Notes: a model not told the origin generated them from the letters alone. DNA of 64,000 nt from Argyresthia goedartella (GCA_949825045.1 OX463832.1:25352552-25416551), one strand, 5' to 3'. Shown: positions 1-10,650, counted from the stretch's first letter. A program made the numbers and translations.

Positions 1-199
1 CGAATTGTTGTATGGGAGCCCCATTAAACATTTATATTATTCTGCTTTTTCGTATTTGTTGTTATAGCGGCAACAGAAATACATCATCTGTGAAAACTTC
101 ATCCGTCTAACTATCTCGGTTCATGAGATACATCCTGGTGACAGACCGACGGACGGACGGACAGCGGAGGCTTAGTAATAGGTTACGGAACCCTAAAAA
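1..199 (+). repeat. Repeat D, copy cut by window edge
   Basis: This is the distal half of a repeat recurring at 9478-9882, 10236-10650 and, inverted, at 14686-14871 and 62425-62826. Shared marks are TTGTATGGGAGCCCC, a CAGAAATACATCATCTGTG stretch, a run of GGAC/GACG steps and the end ACGGAACCCTAAAAA. Full copies begin and end with inverted GGGTTCCGTA / TACGGAACCCT. It is non-coding. Short reading frames inside it are products of the repeat. The transposon class is not established here. Confidence 0.8.
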
Positions 200-1335
200 T
201 TTTGTCGATCGCAATTTTTTATTGGGGGGAAAGTTAGCTGTAGCGTTAGTTATCGACGGATTTAAATTTTTGTACATGAAGCGAGGTCTACTGTTCTCAC
301 AGAACCACAAGTTCTAATATCATAGCACTAGACATCTGTACACCTTAAGCATACTTACAGGTGTCCAGAACCGAATGCTAATATCCAAATCCATGATAAC
401 AAAACAGCAAGTGATAATTATAAGATAATTATAAGATCCACAGAGTTCGGTTGATAAACAAAACATCTATTCTTGTAGTTGTGTCAAGGTTGGTCATAAT
501 TTGGCACTAATGTAGGCGTCGTTGCATGGTTATCTCCACTCCAACTTAGTACACATGTTAATTAGACATGTTATTTTCCTACACGGGATAGCAGAGGCGT
601 GAATCCCTATTTGGTACTTTATCAACAGTGACAGCTTATTGACCGAGCGAGCGAAGGGCTCCATTTCCACAAGCTAGGAGGCCGATTTTGCTTTCGTCTG
701 TCTCTATGTCTCGTGTCTGTCAGTTCCGGTCTAGGGGCCACAGTTTTCAAGCGATCCTCGCAAAACTTGGCACACGTGCTCCTTGAATTAGAAGTTTTTT
801 TTGTCAAGAGCTTTTCTCGATTTTCCCTTTGGGGGGGAGTTATGACGTCGTTAATTTTTTGTATGGGTATTTTTTTTTGTGAAACCTATCGTGTGGGGTA
901 TCAAATTAAAGGGCTTCATGAGCCGGTTTCAAAAAAATACTACAGAATTACCTTTTGGCCGCCCGTTTTCTAAAAATCCAAGAAATATTTTTAAAACATA
1001 CCACGTTTGGTACCGTGAAAAGTCAATAAATCGTATTTTAAATCGCAAAATGTTACAAAGTTATTGGTGCGGCTACTTTACTACTTGATTTCGATTGAAT
1101 CTAAAATACTTACCTATAAATTGGTTCACAGTCCCCCCTGTTAGCGAGGTCTGCTGCCCACAGGGCCACTAGTGATAAATTATTTTCACTCGCGGCCATT
1201 TTGATTCTTCAAGAAATCGCGCTATCAAATAGGGCTGATCACGACTACCCGCAGATCGATGGCTCGTCGCCAAATTACAGGGCACGTGCAAACTGCATGT
1301 GGGCAGGATTATCCTCAATAAATATAGGCTACTAA

Positions 1336-1500
1336 TGGCCCCACCGAATGGCACAGGCCTTTACCCGAATACGAGTAAGATTGAGCCATACTCCGGCACG
1401 CTGGCTCAGTGCAGGTTGGTTGAAGTTATCGAACAGCCGACGAACCAGTTTTACGATTACTACCACCGGGTAGCGATAGTAGCCGAGACGCGTATTCTGA
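1336..1500 (+). repeat. Repeat F, degenerate copy
   Basis: This resembles 12586-12790: both contain CACGCTGGCTCAGTGCAGG with GGCAC(A/G)GG...TTTACCC upstream and a CCGNGTAGCGATAGTAGCCG block downstream. The open frames it produces in the two copies are alike only because the DNA is related, so I do not call a protein. It is an old dispersed repeat of unknown class. Confidence 0.55.
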
Positions 1501-1774
1501 AAAGCCCGAAAAGCCAGAGCGCTACAGCGCGACGCTGCGACAATTCATCGTCTGAATAGCCCGAAGCGTGTGACCCAGCGTCGCCATATATACAGATTTA
1601 TCTGTATCTATGTATCTATACAGAATTTTGACCACAAACACAGATTACAGTTTTGGCTTAACTTTTATACAGATTAATATAGATTTGGTGTCCACACACA
1701 GCCCACAAATAAAATCCCGTTAAGATTTTAGAAATAACATCACAACAAGTTTAAACATTCTCAATCCCGTTATT

Positions 1775-2113
1775 GTGAAAAGGCGCAGAATACCATCATT
1801 GATTCACATTGCACAGGCTTTTCCTAACATAATCAGACAAGAAAGTGTACAAATATTAGACACTGAGTGGAAACATTTAAGACTGAACGAAAGCTTTCTG
1901 GAATCAAGCGAAGAAGATTCTGAATTGTTTTGGCTGATGCCAAAACAATTCAGAATCAGAGTCTTGTTCACACCTGACTTGATAGTCAGGTGTGAACAAG
2001 ACATGGATGGAAATTTATTGTATCCAACTCTTTACCAATTGGTTTCTGCATTATTATGCCTACCTCATTCCAGTGCCGCGGTTGAACGGATATTTTCACC
2101 ATTGAGGTACTGA
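1775..2113 (+). pseudogene. hAT transposase C-terminal fragment
   Basis: The 112-residue frame ends with YPTLYQLVSALLCLPHSSAA and VERIFSPL. This is the hAT dimerisation signature (hydrophobic stretch, then LPHS-A-VER-FS). In the family this region follows the split RNase H-like catalytic core and is needed for multimer formation; the core and the BED zinc finger are absent here. The middle of the frame (about residues 48-76) is encoded by two perfect DNA hairpins at 1916-2002, so those residues are probably not ancestral. The frame stops soon after the VERIFS motif. It is a relic, not a functional transposase. Confidence 0.65.
1916..2002. repeat. Two adjacent perfect hairpins (19-4-19 each)
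   Basis: Arms 1916-1934 and 1939-1957 are exact complements around the loop TGAT. Arms 1961-1979 and 1984-2002 are also exact complements around a second TGAT loop. Three bases separate the hairpins. The whole is 87 bp, a multiple of three, and leaves the hAT frame open. Confidence 0.95.
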
Positions 2114-2633
2114 CACCATGACACTTATTTTAACTAAACAGCTACTCAAGAATGAGCCATGATTTAAACTCGATGTTAATAATAAATTGATTTCTAAAAT
2201 GAATAAAAATATGTATAAAAAATAATAAATATATTTTTATTTTATTTTGATAGCTAACCATGTAATCCCATTAACATATCATTCAGTTTTTATACAGATT
2301 AAAGCCTCTTGTGTTCATACAGATTTTGTACAGATTTTTCGACCTTTCCATTCAGATTTGTCGACTTGGCATGTGGCAACACTGTGACCGATGCGCTAGG
2401 CGTGAAAGAGATAGCGGATTAGCGCTCCAAGCGCGCGCGGTGTGCGACGCTATGAGAAACTGGTTTAGAGAAATGACAAAAATAAAGTTTGTAAGTACCT
2501 TCAGGTCGAAAATAAATGCCAAATAAGCAACCAATATGGTTCTGTGAAATTACAGGGGGTCGCCTCGCTCCGCTCCCCTTCGCTCGGCAGGTAGTATATA
2601 AAGTTGTGACTTAACACAACCTAAATTTACTCC

Positions 2634-2818
2634 ATGGCTCACAGTTAAATCGCCTGTCGATAACTGTAGACACAAAGGGGTTGTTGTAAGTCCGTATACC
2701 ACACGAGCTGATGCCCGCTCAATATGTGGGGACCCGGACATAGCAGGGAGGTCTGACTCCTGGGCGTGGGTAATTCCATTTTTTTCCATGGCAGAGAAAC
2801 AGCTAAAAATCTAAAAAA
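2634..2818 (-). repeat. Repeat E copy
   Basis: This is an inverted match to 34938-35092, sharing CCACATATTGAGCGGGCATC, the GTCCGGGTCCCC block, CCCTGCTATG and CTGTAGACACAAAGGGG. It is a non-coding dispersed repeat of unknown class. Overlapping minus-strand frames of about 80 codons have no recognisable domain. Confidence 0.7.
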
Positions 2819-3159
2819 AAATATTTTGGGAAGTCTGAGATTCCTGTCGCTAGATGGTGTTGGTAGCCATGGATGATTCAAATCCTTTGCCAGTGATAAT
2901 TTAACCGTCGAAGTCGGAAAAAGGAAACGAAAGGATTTAGCGACTTCTGAGCTAAAAATAGCACCTTAGCCGCTTGATTTTGGGTACTCAGGCGGAAAAA
3001 TTATATCCCTAACTTGTTCGAAAAGGCTTTTTAGGAACCTCGCTACGACCCTCCTTCGGATTGTAAACAGGATTTTACTTTATTGTGCATTGTAACCCTT
3101 CAGAGTCGAGAAACTTAAATGGTTAAAACAATTTATATAGTATTCCCACAACTTCATCT

Positions 3160-3425
3160 GCGTGTTCCTAGGAATTATCATTTACCGAGATAACGTTACC
3201 CTCTGGTGCATTCAGATAAAAAGTGTCCTATATGTCGATCTAGCTCATAAGCTATCGCTGTGATAAATTTCATTCAAATCCGTACAGCCGTTTAAGCGTG
3301 ATTGGGGCACAAACACACGAACATCCAAACATCTAAACATCGCTACTTTCCCATTTATAAAATTAGATGTCTAATAATCTAATACAGAGTGGTACTTCCA
3401 AAACTTGTATCCAGCGTGTGTTGAT
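3160..3425 (-). repeat. Repeat G copy
   Basis: This is an inverted match to 20335-20600 and, partially, to 36655-36805 (+). Shared blocks read on the other strand are TTATAAATGGGAAAGTAGCG, CGGCTGAACGGATTT, GATAGTTTATGA and GGTAAATGATAATT. It is a dispersed non-coding repeat of a type common in Lepidoptera. Confidence 0.75.
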
Positions 3426-3451
3426 CCAGATAAAGCTCTAATCCGAAGCGA

Positions 3452-3494
3452 TGACGTCAGTCAGTTCGACTGACGTCACCAGAACACTTCTGGT
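3452..3494. repeat. Back-to-back short hairpins
   Basis: TGACGTCAGTC (3452-3462) and GACTGACGTCA (3468-3478) are exact complements around AGTTC. CACCAGAA and TTCTGGTG (3476-3494) form a second stem around CAC. Each long arm carries TGACGTCA, itself a palindrome. They lie about 200 bp upstream of the LINE-A reading frame. Confidence 0.85.
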
Positions 3495-3687
3495 GCTCGC
3501 ATTACTGGAACTGTTCCAACGAAAGTGATTTCCCTTTCCGGACGCGACACTAAAATATAACTGGGCCTTGAGGATTAGATATACCTCGCGCCACGAGTTA
3601 TGAGCGGTGGCCTTGAATGCGCAGTAGTCACTTTTCAATACCTGTACATAACATCGCCCAGCGCTCTTAAGGGCTGAACATGGGTCA

Positions 3688-5346
3688 ATGGCATTGAAAA
3701 TTAGACAAAGAAAACAAATACCCGTCGAAAATTTCTTTACGGACATTCCAGTTTCAACAACCAAGTCCTTAAATTCATCTCCCGCTGCTGCTGAATCTAT
3801 ACTTAAACAAAACTTTGACGAATGTAAAACAGATTTTAAATTTAGGCACGTAAATAATGAAGACATTGTAAAAGCGTTGAAATCCCTGGAAATGAAAAAG
3901 ACAGCTGACGCCCATGGTCTATCAGTAAAAATTATTAGTTCCATTGTAGATTGTATTGCACCTCACCTTTGTTGTGTATTTAATCAATGTATAGATAATG
4001 GTGTGTTTCCTGACTTGATGAAACTAAGTAAAGTTATACCTTTATTCAAAGCTGGTAGTACATCAGACCCCACCAATTTTAGACCCATATCGATACTACC
4101 AACGCTTAGCAAAATATTTGAAAAACTCATACTTAATCAATTGCAAAGTCATTTTTATCTCAATAATTTAATTCATATTGCTCAGTTTGGTTTCACAAAG
4201 GGTCGTTCAACAGCCGATGCTGGTGTTGAACTAATCGACAATATTTTTGATACCTGGGAAGACGCAATGGATGCAATAGGTGTCTTCTGCGATCTATCCA
4301 AGGCTTTTGATTGCGTCCATCATGACACTCTTGTCAGGAAGTTACGCCATTATGGTGTAAAAGATCAGGTACTTGGCCTTCTGGAGTCATATCTTACAGA
4401 TAGGGTTCAGATGGTCGATGTTAATGGGAAAAGATCACCTGGGTCTTCAATAAGTATGGGCGTACCGCAAGGTTCAATTCTTGGTCCTTTCTTATTTTTA
4501 GTATATATTAATGATTTACCTTACCTTGTTAAAGCAAAACATGGGTTAGTATTGTTTGCCGATGATACTTCTTTGATATTTAAAGTTAAAAGACAGCAAT
4601 CAAATTATGACGAGGTAAACAATGCTATCTCTAGTATAGTGAACTGGTTTACTGTTAACAATTTATTACTTAATGAAAAGAAAACTAAATGTATTAAATT
4701 CGTGTTACCCAATGTGAACCCGGTAACTACAGACATATTTATAAAAGGACAGAGATTGGACCTTGTGCAGTCGACTGTCTTTTTGGGCATTACTTTAGAC
4801 GCCAAACTACAATGGGATCCTCATATAAATAAATTGTCGAACAGACTGAGTTCGGCAGCGTTCGCAGTTAAAAAAATTAGAGCTCTTACCGACGTAGACA
4901 CCGCTAGACTAGTCTACTTTAGTTACTTTCATAGTCTAATGGCCTATGGTATTTTATTGTGGGGTCACGCTGCGAATGCTAATAGTATATTTATTCTGCA
5001 GAAACGGGCTGTTCGTGCAATTTATAGATTAGGGCCTAGAGTGTCACTGAGGGAAAAGTTTAAAGAAATCAATATTCTGACATTTGTGTCTCAATATATC
5101 TATGACAATCTTGTGTATGTAAAAAGAAATATAACTAATTTTCAGAAGTACAGTGATATACACAATTTTAATACTAGAAATAAAGACAAGTTGGTTGCTT
5201 ATGTAAGCCGACTACATAAAATTAGTAATTCTTTTAAAGGCAATTGTATACGCTATTACAATAAGGTCCCTACTGATATTAAAAACTTACCTTTAGACAA
5301 GTTTAAAATAATAATAAAACAGAAATTGTATAAAAAAGGTTACTAG
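3688..5346 (+). CDS. LINE-A reverse transcriptase, 5'-truncated
   Basis: A 552-residue open frame of a non-LTR retrotransposon of the jockey/CR1 group (clade uncertain). Finger and palm motifs run in order: FRPISILPTLSKIFEKL, GFTKGRSTADAG, DLSKAFDCVHHD, GVPQGSILGPFLF and the catalytic box FADD encoded near 4556-4567. The thumb and C-terminal region end with YYNKVP and KKGY. In the family ORF2 makes a nick with an upstream APE endonuclease and primes cDNA synthesis from the RNA 3' end. The endonuclease is missing here, so the copy is 5'-truncated and not autonomous. A related copy at 39914 continues past KKGYY with about 15 more codons ending in PWE, so this stop results from a small rearrangement at 5340-5355. 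The start codon is only the first ATG in the frame. Confidence 0.85.
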   Translation: MALKIRQRKQIPVENFFTDIPVSTTKSLNSSPAAAESILKQNFDECKTDFKFRHVNNEDIVKALKSLEMKKTADAHGLSVKIISSIVDCIAPHLCCVFNQCIDNGVFPDLMKLSKVIPLFKAGSTSDPTNFRPISILPTLSKIFEKLILNQLQSHFYLNNLIHIAQFGFTKGRSTADAGVELIDNIFDTWEDAMDAIGVFCDLSKAFDCVHHDTLVRKLRHYGVKDQVLGLLESYLTDRVQMVDVNGKRSPGSSISMGVPQGSILGPFLFLVYINDLPYLVKAKHGLVLFADDTSLIFKVKRQQSNYDEVNNAISSIVNWFTVNNLLLNEKKTKCIKFVLPNVNPVTTDIFIKGQRLDLVQSTVFLGITLDAKLQWDPHINKLSNRLSSAAFAVKKIRALTDVDTARLVYFSYFHSLMAYGILLWGHAANANSIFILQKRAVRAIYRLGPRVSLREKFKEINILTFVSQYIYDNLVYVKRNITNFQKYSDIHNFNTRNKDKLVAYVSRLHKISNSFKGNCIRYYNKVPTDIKNLPLDKFKIIIKQKLYKKGY

Positions 5347-5353
5347 GTTAAGG

Positions 5354-5622
5354 TTACTTAGAGGACAGATGTCCATGGGAATAGATTGTTTGAGTAACAG
5401 GCTGTTTCGATATATAATTAGCATGCATTTTGTAATTTGACAATATTTTATTTAAAAAAGGAAACGCAAAAGATGCGACGTCTGTGGAGTTTCTTCGGTG
5501 AGCTCTTCTCCACAGATTCCGCCATTGTGTTAGTGAACTCACCCAAAAAAATGTAATGACGGATCTAAGTGATGTAACAACATCCTATGGAAATAAATGA
5601 TTTTTGATTTGATTTGATTTGA
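5354..5622 (+). repeat. LINE-A 3' UTR and TTGAT tail
   Basis: This is almost identical to 40029-40279. It contains CTGTGGAG...CTCCACAG (8-bp arms, about 5483-5515) and ends with AATAAATGATTTTTGATTT followed by TTGAT repeats. It is the 3' end of the LINE-A copy whose RT frame ends at 5346. Confidence 0.85.
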
Positions 5623-6052
5623 TTCGCATCGCGTCGAAGCAGACTGACGCATGCTCCCGCGCAGAGCCCCGCGGGGCAGCCCCGGCTCCGAGACCAAGAA
5701 AATTATAGAAAATATTACTAAACTCCTGTAATAACAACATTAAAAATAAAATAAAACAACTAAAAAATTTCCCTTTTGTTTACCTATTTTTGCGTGTAAG
5801 TTTCATATAGGAAACTGATTTCGTCTCCGAGCGCTTGTTCATTTAGTTGAATAATAATGCATTGCGAAAAATATTTTTAAGTATTAAATATAACAGTTAT
5901 ACGGTAATTTTAAAAGACCATTCTTATCTCTAATAGACCTTTTATAACATATATTTATCCCACATTTTTATGTGGTCTAGTTTAGCCTAGAATTGAAGCT
6001 AAAGATGCATTTGTTTGTTCGCGTCCCCTGACGCTGGCCATATTTAATCCCT
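5623..6052. other. No gene seen
   Basis: AT-rich spacer beginning with a short GC-rich patch (GCGCAGAGCCCCGCGGGGCA). No coding motif or repeat family was recognised. Confidence 0.5.
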
Positions 6053-6251
6053 TAAGGCGATACCTCGTCCGTGCAAAGGTCCCCCGTTACTCCAGGCGGA
6101 ATTCCAAAATTCCAAAATTCATATTTACATATACTCAGCAATCGTCATTTTTTGCCACTTCTCTACATTGGACCACTGTGGGAGAAGAAGGGCGTAGAAA
6201 CTCCCACAGATTGATTTTTAGATCTCTTTTTAAAAATTGCTTGTGCTTAAC

Positions 6252-6286
<35 letters not shown>

Positions 6287-6912
6287 TAATATTTAGTCAT
6301 TATCATTATTAATAAGCAGGAATAAATGATTACAAAACTATTAACAGCAAGGTCTGTGTTGAGCCAGATTAACCCCATACAGTCCCGTCATTTAAGTAAT
6401 CTTGAGCATTGTAATATCCCTTTTTCGACCAAGTCGCTTTAACATGGTTTTTAAATTGCTCAAATGGCAATTTCAAGATCTCCAGAGGTATCTTGTTGTA
6501 GTAGAGAATGCATTGACCCTTGAAAGAATTGACTTGAAAGACCCGCAGTGTGAGAGGGACGGAATCGGAAAAAAATGTCATTCATAACGTAGCACTAAAC
6601 CACAGCAAAATAGTTTAAAAATAAACTACGCTATTTTGTTAAAAAGTTTTTTGAGGAGATTTTGTGAATACATGATATCTACATTTTGAACGCAGTTCCA
6701 CAGTGAAATTAATTAGTATTTCAGAATTACAGGAAAAAATACAACAATATAGAGGTGTTTCCGTAATTACATTATATCGAGACAATTTCATCCAATCGCG
6801 TTTTCCTTTAGTGAAAATCTTAATCAAATACTCAATAATCGTTGACCCAAAAATAAAATCTGTAGATGACTTCATGGTGGAGTAAATGGATTCGAAAAAG
6901 ACCCATTTTTTT
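6053..6912 (+). repeat. Repeat H, split by a LINE-A insertion
   Basis: Segments 6053-6104 and 6537-6912 together match the uninterrupted copy at 12152-12570. Shared text includes GGCGATACCTCGTCCGTGCA, CCCGCAGTGTGAGAGGGACG and GTAGATGACTTCATGGTGGA. The intervening 6105-6536 is a minus-strand LINE-A 3' end. Repeat H is non-coding and of unknown class. Confidence 0.75.
6105..6536 (-). pseudogene. LINE-A-type 3' end, inserted fragment
   Basis: On the minus strand 6369-6536 encodes SFKGQCILYYNKIPLEILKL and KKGYYNAQDYLND, the same C-terminal block as [20 protein letters not shown] in the LINE-A frame ending at 5346. Below it lies a 3' UTR with a CTCCCACAG/CTGTGGGAG pair and a tail of GAATTTTG repeats against repeat H. 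Only the last part of the retrotransposon is present (5' truncation). It contains an AT dinucleotide run at about 6253-6282. Confidence 0.75.
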
Positions 6913-7164
6913 TCGTATCAATTTAATTCGTGGCGCGATGTATAGAAGAGGAATGATCGGAAAGTAGCATGGCTTTAAGTGATCGACTAATTCTGATTTG
7001 AGAAGTCGGCTTTGCAAGCGGGGATAATGTACGTAAATTTAATTAATTCTGAAGCGACTTTGTCGGTCTTACTATAAAAACATTAATTCCTGTTCAACAT
7101 TTCTTTAAAGACAAAAGTGTGTAAGATTTGACGTTTATTTTGAGGTTAAACTGTGTTCACTATT

Positions 7165-7795
7165 TTTAGGGTTCCGTAGAGCAACAAGGAACCCTTATAG
7201 TTTCGTCAACTCTGTCTGTCTGTCCGTCCGTCCGTATGTCACAGCAACTTTATGCAGAAACTATTAGGACTACACAGTTGAAACCTGGTATGTAGATGTA
7301 TTCTGTGAACCGCTTTACGATTTTTATACAAACATTGAATAGTTAAAATAATTAAAGGCGGCTCCCTAATTCCCTATACATGAAACTGAAACAGATTTTT
7401 TTTTCATCAAACCTACATGTATCTATAACTAGGTCTTTAAAAATCATGTTGAGGATCTTGAAACCAATTTTCCTCAAAGTAAATCGTTAAAGAGACAGAC
7501 CCTTCCAAAGCGGAAAATTCCCTCCCTCCTCTAACTTTTAAAGTAAGAGAGTGAAAAATCTACAAAAAATATATGCTGTGTATCTCAATACACACTTTCA
7601 ACGAAAATTGGTTTGGACAACATAAAATAAGCAGTTTTTACAATATAAAACATTTATTAAAAACCGCAAAGATAACTTTGTCATTCATACAAACAGATAC
7701 AAAAACAAAGTTACAACACAAACATCCAGTGGCATAATTACTTGCTACAACGGAACCCTTTATGGGCGAGTCCGACTCGCATTTGGCCACTTTTT
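7165..7795 (+). repeat. Repeat D2 (relative of repeat D)
   Basis: It starts TTTTTAGGGTTCCGTAGAGC and ends near GGCGAGTCCGACTCGCATTT plus GGCCA, so its ends resemble repeat D while the middle differs. An inverted partial copy is at 17265-17592, sharing AAGGGTTCC, GTCTGTCTCTTTGACGATTT and the GTCCTAATAGTTT block. Non-coding. Confidence 0.65.
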
Positions 7796-8305
7796 TCATT
7801 ATTTTCCACCACCCCCGAAACCTTGAAGTTTATCCGATGAACAAGTGAAATCATTGCAGAAACCAATAAAAACAAATAACCCATGGCAGTGGAATTTTCT
7901 TTCAATACCACATAAAAACATATGAATGCACCTGGTTTAGTACACGGAGTATGAAATCACAACTTTGTAAACCACAATTTGCGATCAAAAATCCATCCTA
8001 TTAACTTTTTACTAAAATTATGCTGCACTTCACAGAGCCACTAGAATAACTTGAACCATATTGAACGAAATTACGTCACGTACTGTCGGATAGTATTGCT
8101 ACTACAGTGCTTTTGGCCCCACACTAGGATACAGTGTGGTAGCATCGAAGAAAACTTTGTGTGTTACGCTTCAACAGACGCCCAAAAGTCACAACAGCAA
8201 TGCATCAGAACAAATGATGCTTCTCTGTACGGATCACTGAGTGCGTGCCGATGTAAAGTAATAAGCCGTAATAGCTGGGCTGGCCTACATGCTAATTTAG
8301 CTGAC

Positions 8306-8557
8306 GACCCGAATGGCCGAGTCGGCAGTGACCCTGCCTACGAAGCCAAGGGTTCCGGGTTCGAGTCCCAGTGGGGGAAATATTTGTTTGATGAGAACGG
8401 ATGTTTGTACCCTAGTCATGGTTGTTTATCTATCTAAGTATAATATTTATCTATATAAGTATGTGTACCGTTGTCTAGTACCCAAGATACAGGGAATCCT
8501 AGTTTGGGGCTAGATCAATGTGTGTAAATAGTGTTTAAGGTATTATTATTATTATTA
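8306..8557 (+). repeat. SINE-A, full copy
   Basis: A tRNA-derived SINE. The head begins GACCCGAATGGCCGAGTCGG, containing an A-box-like TGGCCGAGTCGG. A B-box GGTTCGAGTCC follows about 30 bp later. The body contains TTTATCTATCTAAGTATAA and GGGGCTAGATCAATGTGTG. It ends in ATT repeats. SINEs of this kind are transcribed by RNA polymerase III from the internal boxes and moved by a partner LINE. It encodes no protein. Other copies are at 8898, 16291, 34189, 46842 (-), 49503, 49611 (-) and 58360 (-). Confidence 0.9.
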
Positions 8558-8897
8558 CCAACACAGTTCTACTAGGTCTACTACAAATAACAAAGGTTCT
8601 TAACAGAACCGATTTGACTAAATTTAGTCATAAAATAGCACGACGCCTTTAGCCAGTTAATTCTCCACTTTGCGTGGGGCTAGCCTATCGCCGCAATTAT
8701 GAAGATATGAAGGTTGCCATCATGATGTTTTCATCTCAGGTTTTTATGCAACTCTGAAACCCTACCCACCCACGTTAAGCTCAAATCAAGCCGGCTTGGA
8801 GCGCCCCCATATTTCGACTGGCCTGTAAGAGAAATTTAAATATTGAGGCGATTTCAATGATTCTTTGACTGTTTCTTCATCAACGTCTTCGCTTAAC

Positions 8898-9143
8898 GAC
8901 CCGAATGGCCGAATCGGCAGTGACGCTGCCTACGAAGCCAAGGGTCCCGGATTCGAGTCCCGGTGGGGCCAATATTTGTTTGATGAGAACGGATGTTTGT
9001 ACCCTAGTCATGGTTGTTTATCTATCTAAGTATAATATTTATCTATATAAGTATGTGTATCGTTGTCCAGTACCCAAGATACAGGGAATCCTAGTTTGGG
9101 GCTAGATCAATGTGTGTAAATGGTGTCCAAGGTATTATTATTA
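8898..9143 (+). repeat. SINE-A copy
   Basis: Same head, A box (TGGCCGAATCGG), B box and ATT tail as the copy at 8306, about 340 bp downstream in the same orientation. The tail is shorter and the body is almost identical. Confidence 0.9.
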
Positions 9144-9239
9144 AGCCGAAAATAAATAATTAATAAATAAATATTGGAGGATAAGCTTACACAAATCGAA
9201 CTAAGCCATTCGGCCCATACTAAGCTCATTACGGCTTGT

Positions 9240-9415
9240 GTTATGGGTACTAGACGACGATATATTTAATAATACTTATATAATACATAGGAAACATCCA
9301 AAACTAAGAAACAAATATTCATGCTCATCACACAAATATTTGCCCTTACTTCGAGCCCAGGACCGTCAGCTTCGTAGGCAGAGTAACTACCCGCTAGGCT
9401 AAACCGGTCGTCAAA
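9240..9415 (-). repeat. Degenerate tRNA-like SINE
   Basis: On the minus strand it runs GGTTTAGCCTAGCGGGTAGT, then TACGAAGCTGACGGTCC, then AAATATTTGTGTGATGAGCA. This is the layout of SINE-A with a different tRNA-like head. It is probably a related older subfamily. Confidence 0.55.
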
Positions 9416-9477
9416 AGAGATCGATATATCAACAAAGTTCACATTGAGCGTGAAATGACCCTCAACATAAACAAAAT

Positions 9478-9882
9478 AAAACGGCCAAGTGCGAATCGGA
9501 CTCGCGCACGAAGGGTTCCGTGCCACCGTACAATGGTAGGGATTGTGTGGGTGGAGTGAATAGTTTGGTTTTTACATAGCAAAATGTTGTTAAAACAGGT
9601 ATTGGTGCGGCTACTTTCACACTCCATGTACGTAACCAGGTGCATTTATAAGTTTGTATGTGATATTTAAAGAATTGTTGTATGGGAGCCCCCTTAAATA
9701 TCTCTTTCTGTTTTTTAGTATTTGTTGATATAGCAGCAACAGAAATACATCATCTGTGAAAATTTCATCTGTATAACTATCACAGTTCATGAGATAGAGC
9801 CTGGTGAAAGACGGACAAACAGACAGACAGACGGCGGAGTCTTAGTCGCGTTTTTACCCTTTGGAACGGAACCCTAAAAATT
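9478..9882 (+). repeat. Repeat D, full-length copy
   Basis: It begins CGGCCAAGTGCGAATCGGAC, then CGAAGGGTTCCG, and ends TTGGAACGGAACCCTAAAAA. The terminal GGGTTCCG/CGGAACCC blocks are inverted relative to each other. Non-coding. Confidence 0.8.
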
Positions 9883-10235
9883 GGCATAATCGGCATTTAA
9901 CACAGACACGGGAAAAGTGGCATTGGCAGATTCCGCCAATTACACTGACTACAGTCTTTACAAAATTAAAGTCCCGGTGACAGCGTCCGTGTCACTGGCG
10001 TAATAAGGTTGAATCTTGTTGTTTGGGCCACCGGGCCTTTTATTAACTACTTAACCATAGACTAAATCTAATCTAAAGACTAAATCTAAAGAGCCGTCAC
10101 AAGTAGAATGTCCATAAATATTTTTTCTTTCTTGTCAGTACATAATGTGTCAAAATTAATTTATAAATTGTAATCACAAACAATAATAATATTAGGTATG
10201 TCAAAAGGTACTATTAAATTCACTTTAAATTAAAT

Positions 10236-10650
10236 AAAAACGAGTGCGAGTCTAAATCGCGCACGAAGGGTTCCGTACCACCGTTCAATGGAAGCGATGG
10301 TGTGGAGTGAATATTTTGGATTTTACACAGCAAAATATTGTTTACAAAGTTATTGGTTCGGTTACTTTCACACTCCATGTACGTAACCAGGTGCATCTAT
10401 AAGTTTGTATGTGGTATTGAAAGAATTGTTGTATGGGAGCCCCCTTAAATATTTCTTTTATCCTGTTTTTTAGTATTTGTTGTTACAGCGGTAACAGAAA
10501 TACATAATCTGTGAAAATTTCAACTCTCTAGCTAGGTAGGTTCTTGAGATACAGCCTGGTGACAGACGGACGGACGGACGGACGGACAGCGAAGTCTTAG
10601 TAATAGGGTCCCGTTTGGAACCCTTCGGGTACGGAACCCTAAAAACAAAT
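10236..10650 (+). repeat. Repeat D, full-length copy
   Basis: Same architecture as 9478-9882 in the same orientation and about 350 bp downstream: AGTGCGAGTCTAAATCGCGC head, TTGTATGGGAGCCCCCTTAA in the middle, GGACGGACGGACGG stretch and GGTACGGAACCCTAAAAA end. Confidence 0.8.

Larger units (their letters stand above)
1576..2384 (+). mobile_element. hAT-like element, internally deleted
   Basis: The left end CAGCGTCGCCATAT and the complement of the right end CAGTGTTGCCACAT match at 11 of 14 positions, and CAG-NGTTGCCA ends are common in hAT transposons. ACAGATT motifs are scattered near both ends. The only coding remnant is the C-terminal dimerisation region at 1775-2113. TGACC flanks both ends, but a clean 8-bp duplication expected of hAT is not seen, so the exact borders are tentative. 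Confidence 0.5.

Noticed and set aside
2311..2526. 71-codon frame overlapping the hAT right end
   Set aside because: It crosses the transposon boundary and shows no domain.
3438..3944. 168-codon minus-strand frame
   Set aside because: It overlaps the LINE-A RT frame on the opposite strand and has no domain.
8051..8437. 128-codon frame
   Set aside because: Its second half is SINE-A and its start overlaps a SINE-B body fragment (GGCCCCACACTAGGATACAG).
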